Positions 11,565 through 25,161 of a stretch of 64,000 nucleotides of DNA are shown here, in pieces. Location of the stretch: NCBI GenBank assembly GCA_033239005.1, contig BSQZ01000069.1, positions 200,001-264,000 on the forward strand, in the 5' to 3' direction. Both the position numbers and the translations under genes were made by a program. This stretch comes from Lamellibrachia satsuma. Its lineage: Eukaryota > Annelida > Polychaeta > Sabellida > Siboglinidae. The notes beneath the pieces are model-generated. The model was not told where the DNA came from. It saw nothing but the letters and a program-made list of their open reading frames with translations, and searched no databases. Numbering within the stretch: the first letter of the stretch is position 1; each line of letters begins with the position of its first letter.

Positions 11565-14190
11565 AAGATTGATTTAACAAGATTGCCATCCCAAACAACA
11601 AGTTCCAGATGGCAAGTGGACAAGGAAGCTATTGGCTTATCGAGAGTCCAACAAGTTTCTCATCTATGTGTAGCCCGCCCTTATCAAATATCTGTCAATT
11701 CTATGTTTAAATATATTCACACTACTAGCATTAACACAATCATTTGGTAGTTTGCTGCATTCATTTATCACCCTCTGTGAGAAAGAGTACTTTCTCATGT
11801 CCAACCTACACTGCTCCTTAACTAATGTTGTTTTGTGTCCTCTGGTTCTACTGCCTTCTTTAAGTTTGAAGAACATATTCCTGTCAACATCCTCATAACT
11901 ATTCACTATTTTAAACACTTCTTCTGGTCTCTAGTGTTGTCAAAACCACATTGTAACAAGCGACTTTCGTAACTAAGGTCTCTCAATTCTGGAATCATTT
12001 TAGTTACTCTTCGTTGTATTCTTTCTAGCTTGTATATGTCCTTTTTACGATATGGCCTCCATGCTTGAATACAATACTCCAAATGTGGTCTAACTATTGC
12101 TTTGTACAGGGGTACAATTAGCTGTTTCTCCTTATACATGATAGTTCTCCTAATTAGCCCTAGAATTTGATTTCCTTTCGAAGCAGCATTCCCACATTGC
12201 TCTGAAACTTTCATGTCAGCACTAAATGTTACTTCTAAGTCATTTTCTTTTGTGGTTCTACCTAGTACAGCATCCCCCATTTTATATTCTTCGTCCATGT
12301 TTCCATGTCCTATGTGTATTAGTGCCCTGCGCGGGCCTAGAATTTGATCCCAAGCCCGGCCCGCAATTAGCAGTTAGAGTCCAGGCCCGGCCCAGGCCCG
12401 CAATAATTTTTCAAGCCCGGCCCGGCCCAGGCCCGCAAATTAGAATTTAGGCCCAGGCCCGGCCCAGGCCCGACCCAGACCGTGAATGTTTGGCCCAGGC
12501 CCGGCCCGGCCCGCAAGTTTCAGGCCCAGGCCCGGCCCATACCCGCGGGCCAAAGATGGGTAAGCCCGCGGCCCGCAAGCCCGCGGCCCGCTAAGTTTAG
12601 AGAAAAACCTATAATCTTATAACAAAGACGAAAAACAAATAAACTGTAAAACAGACTTATTGTTTTACTTAAAAAAGGTCCATAGTGTGCTGGATGAGTT
12701 CTAAAAATTCAGCACTACCAACTTCTTCAAACTTACGAATATCCTGAAGAAAAATAAAGAAAAACTTCTTAGTGTCATTACTATTAAATATGGTAACATT
12801 TGTTATATTTGGCTTTAATGTATTGGTTTCCACAATCCCAATTTATATTGTTAATTGAATTAGCTCAACTAAGTTAACATAATTTAATATGATATTTCAA
12901 TTAAATGTTATCCACTGGCACTGACACCCAGTGGCATTTCCAGCAGGCCTGCAGTCACTAGCCTGAGACAGACATGTTCAGACATGTGTGAATTAGTACA
13001 AGTGTGATTGAATTAGGACTGGGGAGAAATACCAATTACCAACTGGGTTGGGTACTGGGTAGTGGGCTAGTTGCCTAGTGTGCACTTGGCAGTGGGCAGG
13101 TTTTTCAGGTGGGCAATGTTTGGAGGGAAGACCTAGACAATAGAATGTCCACTGGTAGGGTCAAAGGGTGATAAGTTGATGGTTAATCATGGCTTGATTG
13201 CCTCTGCAAATATTTCTAAAGTAAACATTTGCGGCTGGCTACTTCCAGCCAAGTGAACTTATGGGGTCATTAGATTCCATGCAAGATCTCAATTTGCAAC
13301 TATATAATACTAAATAATCAGTTTTTATTTTTAAAAATAAAGTAATAATCGGTGTTTTGTATGAATATTTTTATTATGTCCAGGCCCGGCCCGGCCCGCT
13401 CACACTAGGCCCAGGCCCGGCCCGAGCCCGATGTGTTTAAATTGTTTTCAGCCCAGGCTCGGCCCGGGCCCGCAGTATGTAGGCCCAGGCCCGGCCCGGC
13501 CCGGCCCGCGAAATTATGTAGAGGCCCGGCCCGGCCCGGCCCGGCCCGCAGCCCGCGAGCCGGGCTTGGACCAAAAGCCCGGCCCGCGCAGGGCACTAAT
13601 GTGTATACATTTACACTTCCCAAAATTTAATAACATTTGCCATATTTCTGACCATTTAACTAATTTATCTAGCGCATCCTGTAAACTTTGTTTATCTGTA
13701 TCATTAGTAACCTTTCTGAATACTTTTGTGTCATTTGTAAATTTGAGTACTTTGCTAGATATGTTATCTTCCAAATCATTTATATATATTAAAAACAGTA
13801 TAGAGCCTAATACTGATCCCTGTGGTACCCTACTCAAAACCGATTTCCAATTTGAAATCTCACCATCTACTATTACTCTCTGTCTTCTGTGTGTAAGCCA
13901 TTTTTCTATCCAGTTGATTACATCTTTACCTATGCCATGGGCTTTTAGTTTAAGTAACACTCTTTGATGTGGCACTTTATCGAAAGCTTTCTGAAAATCT
14001 AAGTAGACAACATCCACTGGTGACCCGTCATCTACCCACTTTGTAATTTCTTCAAAAAAAACATAAGAGATCGGTTAGACATGACCTTGCTTTAGGAACC
14101 CATGTTGAGATGTATTTATTAATTTATGTTTTACAAGGAATTCCACCATGTGGTCTCTAATTATTGTTTCGAGTAATTTACATACAAATT
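11565..14190 (-). mobile_element. CR1/Jockey-superfamily LINE, 5'-truncated, split by a hAT insertion
   Basis: The minus strand encodes a decayed reverse transcriptase. The palm reads VVYLDFQKAFDKVPH, then VPQGSVLG. The catalytic box is FTND instead of the family's FADD, so this copy is catalytically dead. After the 12320-13598 insertion it continues with HLEYCIQAWRPYRKKDI, LERIQRRVTKMIPELRDLSY, RGHKTTLVKEQCRLDMRKYS and CVNASSVNIFKHRIDRYL. Frameshifts separate these blocks, and the endonuclease domain is missing. The protein pattern is that of the CR1/Jockey group; the exact clade needs a phylogeny. A second copy at 60.9-63.1 kb gives the uninterrupted alignment. Confidence 0.88.
12320..13598. 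mobile_element. Non-autonomous hAT transposon with GC-rich subterminal arrays
   Basis: The element starts TAGTGCCCTGCGCGGGC and ends with the exact reverse complement GCCCGCGCAGGGCACTA. It is flanked by a perfect 8-bp direct repeat ATGTGTAT (12312-12319 and 13599-13606). The empty site is visible in the paralogous LINE at 61.6 kb, which reads straight through ATGTGTATGCATTTACAC. An 8-bp duplication and TAGTG termini are hAT hallmarks. Both ends carry about 200 bp of degenerate GGCCCAGGCCCGGCCC repeats in inverted orientation. The 700-bp centre is AT-rich and encodes nothing recognisable. Confidence 0.92.
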
Positions 14191-14350
14191 ATTATATACA
14201 TATAATACCATTGAAACTGAAATAGCTAGTTAACGTGTTTAATTCACATTGAATAACTGAACGTATATACGACACATACGTAGATAATTTTTATAATTTA
14301 TATGATTTCCCACAGTGACATGTAAACAGTTTTGTACTGGAAGCTGAAAC

Positions 14351-14590
<240 letters not shown>

Positions 14591-14867
14591 CCACCCTTTC
14601 GACACAAAGGCTTCTCTTTCACCCTGCCATTCATAACATTCTGCCGTCACGCCTGACGGATCGGGTAACGCTAAAGCATGGCGATTAATTGCGAATTAAA
14701 TCACAGTTTGTCACGAACGACAGGTGCGGTGAATAAAACACAAAGCAACTGTTAATCATGCAAACTAATGCTAGCTAACCTCGCGACACGGGGCAGCGGT
14801 GTTCTTAGCCTCATGACAAAGTCAACAAGGACCTCCGCGTTCCTAACCATACCATAGTGTCAACTAT

Positions 14868-14888
14868 CTCTCTCCCTTCCTCCCTCTT

Positions 14889-14919
<31 letters not shown>

Positions 14920-14921
14920 CA
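14868..14921. repeat. CT-rich microsatellite
   Basis: Tracts of CTCTCC/TCCCTC are followed by pure CT. Confidence 0.9.
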
Positions 14922-16599
14922 GTATGACTGCTCACTTGATTTAATCTCCAAGGTCCTCTACATGTAGGTCTTTCATTTCATCTTTTAATCTAATTTTGGG
15001 GCGACTTCTGCTCGTAGTCCCTTCCGACAGCTGAGAGTTGTGTAAACCATTTGAGTTGCGTGCAGGCATTATAAGCTCTCTCGGTGATGTCATTGATCAG
15101 CTGATATGATCAATCAATAATGACAGGTCAAGAAGGTTAGACGTATCACAAACTGCACTGTGTGACTCGAAGACTAAGGGAAAGACGTTGTGTGAATGAT
15201 AACCTTTCTCTTTGATGAATTGTTACCTTTGATTAATTGCATCTCGTCTATGTTGGTTGACGTCATTCATTTCAATGTTAGTATATTCGACATTGAAAGG
15301 CTACTGCGACGATGTGTCGAGCATAAATGCAGTAAGTATGTCTATTGACTGATGGGTTCCTAAAGACAATGTATGCAGTTCAACGACCTGGCTTCTCATG
15401 AATTCACCTACAACAACGGTGTGCCTATTTAAAGCTTCGTGCGAAGTTTTCACAAAGGAAGATTGAACAAAGTAAATATACTTACATGTTGGATTCTAAC
15501 AGCAATGTGTGCAGCTGGTCAACTATATGCCTTCTCGCGGTTTGCCCCATAGCTACGACAAGCCTTTACATGTAAACCTCGCACGAAGCGCTAAAGTCCA
15601 CTCTGAATGTTTCTAGACGTTGCCATGGGAACGTGATGGGACAAGAGCCGCTTTCGAATAGAACCAGTTGGTCAAAGGTGGAACCACACTTAAATATGAC
15701 CAGCTTCCAACGACGACGGTGTGCCTTGGGGTGCTCGCAAAATTCGTCGAATCAAAACCCCTGAAAATTCCGCCTTCTTGATGAGGTCCCTCCCACGATA
15801 GTTAATTCCTGGAATTTCCTGCCAACATTTAATTTTGCGTGTTTGCTCATGACACCTGGAACCGGCGTGACTGTTTCAGGGGTAAAAAAAGTTAATTTAT
15901 GACCCCAAAATAGTAACACAAATTAAATCATAACCATATAAGGCATATACATAGACGTGCAAACAAAACAGATACATGTATTGTATATTAATACAAGTGT
16001 GTACACACGGGGCTGATAGGGGAACAGATGGAGATGTGGAGGAAAGCAGAGAGGGCTGGAGAAACCAACATTACTATATAATACATGTATATCTCTCTAT
16101 CGTAGGAGCTGAACAAAAATACACTGAACAGTTTGACACGGGCGTAACGCGTAATGCTCTTAAACCCATCGCTAACAGCGTAAGGTTTTTTCGAGTCAAA
16201 ATTTACATAACTTAAGTATACATCTATGAAACTTTGCCACACCTTTGATATATAACCCTAACATTACCCCGTGCGTTTGTATTATATTTTTATTGCTATT
16301 TCTAAATCAGAGTCATAATGACCCAGATATATATGGTTCACCACACCCATAAGCTAATCGACAGTGGGCGTTGTTTGTGCAGTCACGATGTCGGTCCACT
16401 CGCCTATACAAATTCCATATTCACGCATGATTCACCTGCAGTGATTCGGCCAGTCGGCACAAAAACCACCGGTGTGGCGACGTTGCAGGCAGTTTAGGGA
16501 ATGTCCTCACCAACGCTGTTTATTTACTGGACGGTGTGTTGCATAACAACGATGCGTATAAACAACATTGTTCTTCGAACTAGATAAAACAAAATCGAC
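14922..16599. other. Intergenic, nothing recognised
   Basis: About 1.7 kb of mixed-composition sequence; no supported gene or repeat. Confidence 0.4.
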
Positions 16600-16811
<212 letters not shown>

Positions 16812-16890
16812 TTTGTATTGCTTTCGGCACACATTGAGGTTCAAATATGAGGTAGCTCTGCCTAACACGACACCGTGGGAATATTTTTAG
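16812..16890 (-). repeat. Interspersed repeat tailed by the CA array
   Basis: Its reverse complement contains ATATTTGAACCTCAATGTGT and GCAATACAAAATGTGTG. It aligns with 38515-38600, which likewise runs into a TG-type microsatellite. It is therefore a dispersed family that ends in, and probably seeds, microsatellites. Confidence 0.7.
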
Positions 16891-17111
16891 GTCAACCTGC
16901 CACTTTACAATAACAAGATACTGTAACTTAAGGCGGGGATTGTGCTGCTCCATTAGTTGATCCTACAATTAAACCTTACATAGATCTACTTATTCAGATA
17001 ATCGCAATAATTGCAACAATACCGAGGATACATATCATCCAATACACCATTATGACAATTATGTTTCCGTTTTCTTCTGGTGACCTGCATCAAAACATAT
17101 GCCTTATCACA

Positions 17112-17253
17112 TGCACGCGTGTGAGTACGTTGGGCGCACGCGTGTGAGTACGTTGGGCGCACGCGTGTGAGTACGTTGGGCGCACGCGTGTGAGTACGTT
17201 GGGCGCACGCGTGTGAGTACGTTGGGCGCACGCGTGTGAGTACGTTGGGCGCA
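17112..17253. repeat. 23-bp minisatellite, 6 copies
   Basis: Near-identical copies of GTGTGAGTACGTTGGGCGCA plus CGC; very low divergence implies recent expansion. Confidence 0.95.
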
Positions 17254-18248
17254 GTTGGGCAGTGATGGGAAACTCGAACTCTCAATTGATATGATCGTGG
17301 TTCGACTCTTCTTGCTGACGTTTTGAAGCTTGGACAATTTCGTTTACAGCACGTTGTCTCAGTTCACTCATTTATTTAAATGAGTACGTGGCAATAGAAG
17401 TTTTGAACGACTAGTCTTCGTGCAGTGACTGTGGCGTGGCTGAATGGTTCCAAAGTAATTATATTTGGTGTTGGAATGAACAGGTTTGGAAGAGATGAAG
17501 TGTAACTCGCTTTGAACGGACACAGCGCTACATACAAGAACTTACCTTTGATCTTATGTGTTTTTTTAACATTTTTGGCAGTATTTTCATCACTGAAATC
17601 TACACTTAAATATATAACGAAACTAATAAATCTTACACATATTTGTGCGGAATTCCGTCATTCATACCGCGTCCATCAACAGTACAATAATGAACACTTT
17701 CCGTGGGTTATAGTGTTCGCCTTTTGCTTGTTGGGCTCCCGATGTAACATTCCTCAAGCCTGAGAAATAAATGACGGCCATTTATTTGACACGATATAGG
17801 CAATAAACCAGTCTACGACAGAAAACAAGCCAGTCTACGAACAGAATTGATGACACGTGTATTGACCGTAACCAAAAGAGAAACGCATTTTTCGGCTGCG
17901 TCTAGCAACTTGTATCGAAGCAAGAATAACAGATGTTTCAGCTAATGTCTACTGTACTGGGCAATGGGTTCAACACGGCGTCGTGTCTCTATTCTTCAGG
18001 TACTTTGGGCAACGTCACCATCCTGCCCGTCTAAAAATATAGAAGTGTTGACACAAAACCCCACCTGGAAAACGCACGCTGGTTTACAGTGTTATAGTTG
18101 GAAGTTTGGTTTAGTATATTATGCCGAGTATATTAACTTGCTGGATGCAAACCTGCCCTGGTGCAAAACGATTTTAATACAGCATTTCATTAGTTGATTA
18201 TACACCGTCTCGTGTGTGCGTGGTCCCGTCGTGAATTGCCTGACACAC
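17254..18248. other. Intergenic, nothing certain
   Basis: Weak tRNA-like blocks occur near 17260-17310 (minus) and 17430-17450 (plus, GTGGCTGAATGG), but no cloverleaf can be folded with confidence. Confidence 0.3.
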
Positions 18249-18305
18249 AGGAACCCCACCGATATCTAGGAACCCCACCGATATCTAGGAACCCCACCGA
18301 TATCG
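18249..18305. repeat. 19-bp repeat, 3 copies
   Basis: AGGAACCCCACCGATATCT is repeated. Confidence 0.93.
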
Positions 18306-19056
18306 GAGACGCCTATATACAACACTAACACTTTTTAATGACTGAATTAGTTTATCTATTGATTTAATTAATTTATTAATTTAAACTTATCTTAAACTGT
18401 TCTTATAACTTATTTTATTTATTATAACCATGTAAGCGCCGTTGAACATGTTTCTACCTTTTATACAGCGCGAAATGTTGCTACAACCATGCCACATTTA
18501 CATATTTTCACAGTTACGGTAGCTTGAATTTACGTAAGACCTAATAATTGCGTATTTGAACAAATATATATAATGATTCAAGGTGCACATTATACTTTAG
18601 AACAATGCCGTTATTTTGAACATCATCAAATACATTGATGAACAGGTTTCACGATAAACGAAGAAAAATAATAAACAAAAACAATACCCTAATTAATTAT
18701 GAGATTTCGATATGCATAATCGATGTTATTTTTCCTTGGGAATTAATGAGTTGCACCTTTTTAAATGCACACAAAAATAGGGAGAGACCCCATCAATAGG
18801 TTATTGTTGTGCCCGTCGGGCCTTTTTCGTACATTGCATGACTTCGGTTGTGTTTGTCTGTTTCCCCACCAACATCACATAAATAACGTTGGTGACGTCA
18901 TACGTCACACTTGAGAAGATTTGACAAGATTGCCATCGAAAGCATTTGGAATATTCCATGCAATCGTTGAGACCACATCGTAAGAAGCTAAACCGAAACT
19001 TGCACATTTTATCAAACACCATAATTAACGTTTCTAACGCGAGACGCCAGCAACAG
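18306..19056. other. Intergenic, AT-rich, nothing recognised
   Basis: No supported gene or repeat. Confidence 0.4.
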
Positions 19057-19192
19057 TCGGCCAATTGTTCAGCAGCTGTTAGCTGGGTTCGGCAGAAACA
19101 GTGTCGACCAATTGTTCAGGTGCTGTTAGCTGGGTTCGGCAGAAACAGTGTCGGCCAATTGTTCAGCAGCTGTTAGCTGGGTTCGGCAGAAA
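19057..19192. repeat. 47-bp repeat, 3 copies
   Basis: CCAATTGTTCAG starts at 19061, 19108 and 19155; copies are nearly identical. Confidence 0.93.
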
Positions 19193-19495
19193 CAAGTTGA
19201 CAAAATTCACGAAACGTCACATGACCTATATGTGAGCCAACACTTTTCTGACGGGTGATACCTGACAATTCCTCAATTGTTCACCTTACATGGACACAAA
19301 TGAAAAAATGCGACACTGAGTCATATTCCTGATTATAATCAGGATTCCTCTAACCAGATTCCATTTGACGAGCACATCTAATCAGTATGACTTGTCAGGC
19401 GGACTTTCAACGATAGCATTCAATGTTGTTGTCTTTGTTGGTTGTTTGTCTTCCTCCCGTCCGTACCCGATGAATACGTAACCCTGACTAAAGGG

Positions 19496-19824
19496 CTGAC
19501 ATTTTGGAGGCATGTACAGGGTGGTGGTTCGTGCAATACAAAATACATTTTGGAGGCGTGCAAAGGGTGGTGGTTCGTGCAATACAAAATACATTTTGGA
19601 GGCGTGCAAAGGGTGGTGGTTCGTGCAATACAAAATACATTTTGGAGGCGTGCAAAGGGTGGTGGTTCGTGCAATACAAGATATATTTTGGAGGCATGTA
19701 CAGGGTGGTGGTTGGTGCAATACAAAATATATTTTGGAGGCGTGCACAGGGTGGTGGTTGGTGCAATATAAAATATATTTTGGAGGCGTGCACAGGGTGG
19801 TGGTTTGTGCAATACAAAATATAT
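19496..19824. repeat. 46-bp minisatellite, 7 copies
   Basis: The unit begins ATTTTGGAGGCGTGCAAAGG and continues to CAATACAAAATAC. Neighbouring copies share diagnostic substitutions (CAAAGG on the left, CACAGG on the right). Because 46 is not a multiple of three, several frames are open on both strands; none is a gene. Confidence 0.95.
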
Positions 19825-20420
19825 TCAAAATTCCTTGGGGTGGGGTATTATGTATGTGGACGATTGACGTAAGTTACGTAATTCAGAATAATAGTAAGTA
19901 CAAGAGTTAGCAACGATGTGCGTGTTTCTACAATTGTTTCGTGATCTACCTCGTGAAACTGGTAGTTGTACATGAATTTGGAGCGTAATTTTTTTATTGC
20001 CATTGCATTGCCAACACTTGACTGGGCAGGGCAAGGAGTCATAAGCTCTTACATTTTCTCCCGTGCAATGCCGGGCAACTGTAATAAAGTCAACATAGTA
20101 GAAACGATATAAATCAAGTAGCGCAACGCTGGCAATAGCGAGCGATAGATTAAGAAAGCGGTAGTGCAGAGCGCGACGACAATTCGGCCAGGCGTGACTT
20201 GACGACCGTGCGAGCGGCCACGTCAAAGACTGCTAGTGGTGGGTCAGTCCAGCGGGAGTTCTGAACCTGGCTGAGACGACTTCGTGATCATACATTGTAT
20301 TGCTGCTCTTCTCGCTCGTTAGTTTCCTCTGGTCGGCCTACTCTACTAATTGGCCCATTTTAATGTAGCCAAACAATTCTAAATATAACCAAGGAATGCT
20401 GTTTGTCCTATTCGCCCTAA
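19825..20420. other. Intergenic, nothing recognised
   Basis: A minus-strand open frame (19825-20226) has no recognisable domain and is rejected as a gene. Confidence 0.35.
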
Positions 20421-21583
20421 GAAACAATAATGCCACACTACCAAATAATGTCACACTACCAAATAATGCCACACTACCAAATAATGCCACACTACCAAAT
20501 AATGCCACACCACCAAATAATGCCACACCACCCAATAATGCCACACTACCAAATAATGCCACACCACCAAATAATGCCCAACCACCCAATAATGCCACAC
20601 TACCAAATAATGCCACACCACCCAATAATGCCACACTACCAAATAATGCCACACTACCAAATAATGCCACACATTACCAAATAATGCCACACTACCAAAT
20701 AATGCCACACTACCAAATAATGCCACACCACCCAATAATGCCACACTACCAAATAATGCCACACCACCAAATAATGCCCAACCACCCAATAATGCCACAC
20801 TACCAAATAATGCCACACCACCCAATAATGCCACACTACCAAATAATGCCACACTACCAAATAATGCTACACATTACCAAATAATGCCACACTACCAAAT
20901 AATGCCACACTACCAAATAATGCCACACTACCACATAATGCCACACTACTAAATAATGCCATATCACACAGTAATGCCATACCACAAAATAATGCCATAC
21001 AACCTAATAATGTCATACAACCCAATAATGCCATATCATCCAATAATGCCATACCACCCAATAATGCCATACCACATAATAATGCCATACCACCCAATAA
21101 TGCCATACCACATAATAATGCCAAACCACCCAATAATGCCATACCACACAATAATGCCATACCACACAATAATGCCATACAACCCAATAATGCCATACCA
21201 CCCAATAATGCCATACCACACAATAATGCCATAACACCCAATAATGCCATACCACACAATAATGCCATACCACACAATAATGCCATACCACACAATAATG
21301 CCATACCACACAATAATGCCATACCACATAATAATGCCATACCACACAATAATGCCATACCACATAATAATGCCATACCACATAATAATGCCATACCACA
21401 TAATAATGCCATACAACCCAATAATGCCATACCATCCAATAATGCCAAAACACCCAATAATGCCATACCACCCAATAATGCCATACCACACAATAATGCC
21501 ATACCACATAATAATGCCATACCACCCAATAATGCCATACCACATAATAATGCCATACCACCCAATAATGCCATATCACACAA
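20421..21583. repeat. 18-bp minisatellite, about 64 copies in two sub-blocks
   Basis: 20421-20950 is built on AATAATGCCACACTACCA and 20951-21583 on AATAATGCCATACCACAC. The switch of variant is abrupt at about 20950. The unit is a multiple of three without stops in several frames, so hydrophobic or H-Y-Q-I-M-P repeat frames run through it; I do not regard these as proteins. Confidence 0.97.
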
Positions 21584-22275
21584 AAGTTACCCTTTATCGA
21601 ATGTTTGTTGTCCACATATTATGGTAATCTTCAGATTTTGTGAATGCGAAGCCTACATTGAGCATTGTTTGAAAGCTAACAGTGTCAGCATAAATGGTAT
21701 CATTGTTTTTTTAAATAAATGCATTCCTCGTTTGACTATCTCTAGATTTTGTTAATTGTTTGGCCTCATTAAATTTTGTACATTCTTACTTTGAAATGGT
21801 TTCTACAAGTAGAATTGCGTCAGTGTTAGAGACTGGTTACACATACTAATAAGAATTTCAAACGGCTGTTTGAACTTCACTGCGTCTTCTTAATTAGCAC
21901 AGTATTTTTTTAACATCAAACCATCAAGTGAAATCACATCCTCTCAGTCTTACATAGCTTGGTAAATCTAATTGAGGCGTTTTTCCTACACCATGAGGGG
22001 TATTGTCCGTGAGTGCCTATATCCATGAAGGATGTTCGTGAGGGGTAAATATGATATATGTGCATTACCGAAAACGTACACATAATGACAATGCTGTGAA
22101 CATTGTGGTCACATGTCATATGACCAAATCTCGCGTGTTGGAATGGCATACGATCGTAGCATGATATCACATATAATGTGAAGAAATGTCGCGTGCCGAA
22201 TTAACATGTATTATCTGCACATGACATAATATGTAAAGTGAAGAGTTACGGCCCAGTTATGTATAACCCTCGTGT
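21584..22275. other. Intergenic, nothing recognised
   Basis: AT-rich with short open frames. Confidence 0.4.
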
Positions 22276-22370
22276 GTGTGACCCCCACGCAGCCGTTTCA
22301 ACATGATGTGACCCCCACGCAGCCGTTTCAACACCATGTGACCCCCACGCAGCCGTTTCAACATCATGTG
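22276..22370. repeat. 30-bp repeat, 3 copies
   Basis: GTGACCCCCACGCAGCCGTT recurs at 22278, 22308 and 22338. Confidence 0.93.
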
Positions 22371-22850
22371 ACGCACATCAGAAAACCAGTGCCCTTAGAC
22401 TATCGAGGTCAGTTCAACAGTTGAGTTAGACTAGACGTGTCGAAGCCTGATGCCTTTCCTGCCATAAAGTAGGTCGTACTGCGACACAATGACACACGAC
22501 TCGACACGCTTGGCGCCTTTGTGTATACGGGTACTCAAGAACACAAAACACTAAACCGTGTAAACTATTTTTGTCGGAAACGGCTTGAGCCGATACAATT
22601 GCGACGACGAAGTAAACACTGTTGTGATTATAGGGGCATGACCACAATATAGCTCATACACAAGACACGTACATGCCGACAAGCTTGTCTTGTCACGTAA
22701 ATGCTCTCAATCGGACATAATTATTATTAAGTTGACATGCTCACGATTTGGAATTATCGGTGTATTTATGTGACAAATGTTAAGATGTAGACATATTGGT
22801 GATCATAGTCCCAACATGAGGGAAGTTTTAGTATTTTAATTTTAATAAAT
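22371..22850. other. Intergenic, nothing recognised
   Basis: No supported gene or repeat. Confidence 0.4.
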
Positions 22851-24075
22851 CTGAGGTGATAATCTTCAAAAAAGGCACAAAAACAGACATAAAGAACTAT
22901 AGGCCAATATGCTTGCTATCGAACATCTACAAGCTATTCACAAAGACTCTAACAGTCAGACTGGAGAAAATACTAGACGAAAATCAACCCAGAAAACAGG
23001 CAGGATTCAGAGGCGGGTACTCAACGACATATCACATCTATATCATAAATCAACTGAAGGAGAAGTGCCGCGAATTGAACATACCACTCTGTATAGCATT
23101 CATTGACTATGAGAAGGCCTTCGACTCGATACAAACCCAGGCAATACTGTCTTCACTCCAAGACCAAGGGATAGAAGATGCATACATACAACTCATGAAA
23201 GATACATACACAGACAACTCTGTGACAGTATATCTTCACAAAGAGAGCGAGAAAATAAACATCAAAAGAGGAGTGCGACAGGGGGATACCATCTCACCTA
23301 AACTATTCACGTCAACACTCGAAAGTATCTTCAGAAGACTGAACTGGGAGAACAAAGGCCTGAAAATAGACGGAGAATAACTTAACCATCTCCGTTTCGC
23401 AGACGATATCTTCCTGTGCACCGAAACACCACAAGAACTAGAAATAATGCTACATGAACTATGCGAAGAAAGTAACCTAAGCGGCTTGAGGATGAACATC
23501 TCAAAAACGAAAATAATGGTGGAAGAGAACACCCCAATATACGTTAATAACACTCAGATAGAGAATGTGGAGAGTTATGTATACCTAGGCCAACGCTTCA
23601 GCCTTAGGGACAACAACCAAGACAAGGAAATCCTACGACGAATCACAGCAGGCTGGAGAGCATATGTAAAACCTCGCGACATCTTCAAAAGTAACTTTGC
23701 TATCTGTCTAAAAAGAAAGGTTTACAATTCGTGTGTACTGCCAGCAATGACATACGGTGCTGAGACATGGTCACTCACAAAACAAGCTCAGAAAAAACTA
23801 GCAGCCGCGCAGACAAAAATGGAGAGGAGTATGCTTAATATAACATACCATCAGCCGTCTCAAAGATGACAGATGGACAAAGCGCATTACCACCTGGAAA
23901 ACATACAGATTACGAGGAAGACCAGCAAAACGATGGAGAGACGATTTGGATGAGTATTGGAATGAAACCACCTGGCAGAGAACAGCACAAGATAGGCAAA
24001 CTTGGAAACAACATGCTAAGGCCTTCGCCCAACCACGGGACAATACGGCTGTTATATAGAATAGAATAGATATGA
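22850..24075 (+). mobile_element. RTE-clade non-LTR retrotransposon, 5'-truncated, nearly intact reverse transcriptase
   Basis: One frame (22856-23869) encodes reverse transcriptase from the fingers onward: NYRPICLLSNIYKLFTK, QAGFRGGYST, the palm AFIDYEKAFDS, GVRQGDTISPKLF and the catalytic box FADD after LNHLR. A single in-frame TAA (23378-23380) sits where the family has a tyrosine (E-stop-L-N-H). After a frameshift near 23858 the C-terminal tail follows: RLRGRPAKRWRDDLDEYW and TWQRTAQDRQTWK. The N-terminal endonuclease is absent. The 3' end runs into a short ATAGA repeat, as RTE elements often do. It is a recently inserted, mildly decayed copy. Confidence 0.9.
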
Positions 24076-25148
24076 TTTTAAGAACCTGTCAGTAGTGGCT
24101 GTAATCTCGTTTGTGACGTCATAAAAATAATTAACGTATGATATTGTTGGCGAAACCTGCCCCACGCAACAATTGTATAATACTTACAATAATAAAACAC
24201 GAAACATTTTGTACAATGTATTACAATGACCGCAACGGGGAAATAAATGGCATGCTATCTAACCATCTTTTCTGCAATATTGTTCTTAGTGTGTGTAATG
24301 TTATGACGATAACACTCGCCTTCCTTAGTGTGTACATGTAATGTTATGCCACGGTTATTCGAATGCTCTGATGTTATGGCCTCAGGCGTTATCCGCGAGG
24401 GGATACGACAGGGTAGATACCTTCTAACAATTCCCGTTGAAACTTGACGGTCTACTCAAATTGATTGTTAAGTAGGCTAGAACATGGCGTGTCTACACAC
24501 GTATCATTTTCCAAAGCACAATGATACTTTGCCAAAAGGAAGGTTATACATGAATAAGCACGTATGAAGGCGTTTCGGAAGATAAGTAATATGCGGAGAC
24601 GTTTTAATAAAAGAGTGCGTGTTTTTTGTTAAAGTAATCGAACAAATTTACTCAGATCGTTAGAACGGGTAACTAATACGCAATAGCTTTATGTTATAAT
24701 ACATTGAGGCTGACTATATAAAGCTTTTTAAACTTTTTTGCCGAATTAATGTTATATAATTTGTCCGATTATTTCATCAAAACTGTAAACAAATAAGAGC
24801 GAAAAAAATGAACTGTATATATATATAATGAGGCAAGCAAATATTCTACTTCCATTGGAGCTCATGCGTCTGTACTAGTCACATGTGATATGCCAAGACT
24901 ATTGTCGAGTTCGGTGCATTCACACCATTGGTGGGTTCAGAGACAAAGACTACTACGAGTCCACGATAGCTTACACATTTACCCATGTGTGACATGTTTG
25001 ACTTATCCTGGCAGAAGTGGACCACGGCTTTTATTGTCTCGTCTAATAGACGTTAGTTTCTAGAAATGTAAACTGTTCGAAGTCTAGTTCTGAAAAACTC
25101 GTAAGTAGGGCTGACAGGAATTCAGAGTATACAATTCGAATGTGTTTG
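24076..25148. other. Intergenic, nothing recognised
   Basis: About 1 kb without a supported gene or repeat. Confidence 0.4.
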
Positions 25149-25161
25149 TGGCTGTGGTTGT

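Noticed and set aside
17260..17450. tRNA-like blocks
   Set aside because: Isolated A-box-like and B-box-like strings that cannot be folded into one cloverleaf.
19825..20226. 133-codon minus frame
   Set aside because: No domain, unremarkable composition, starts within a repeat flank.
20338..21627. Open frames on both strands (MALFGSV, MPYHTIMP types)
   Set aside because: 18-bp minisatellite artefacts.
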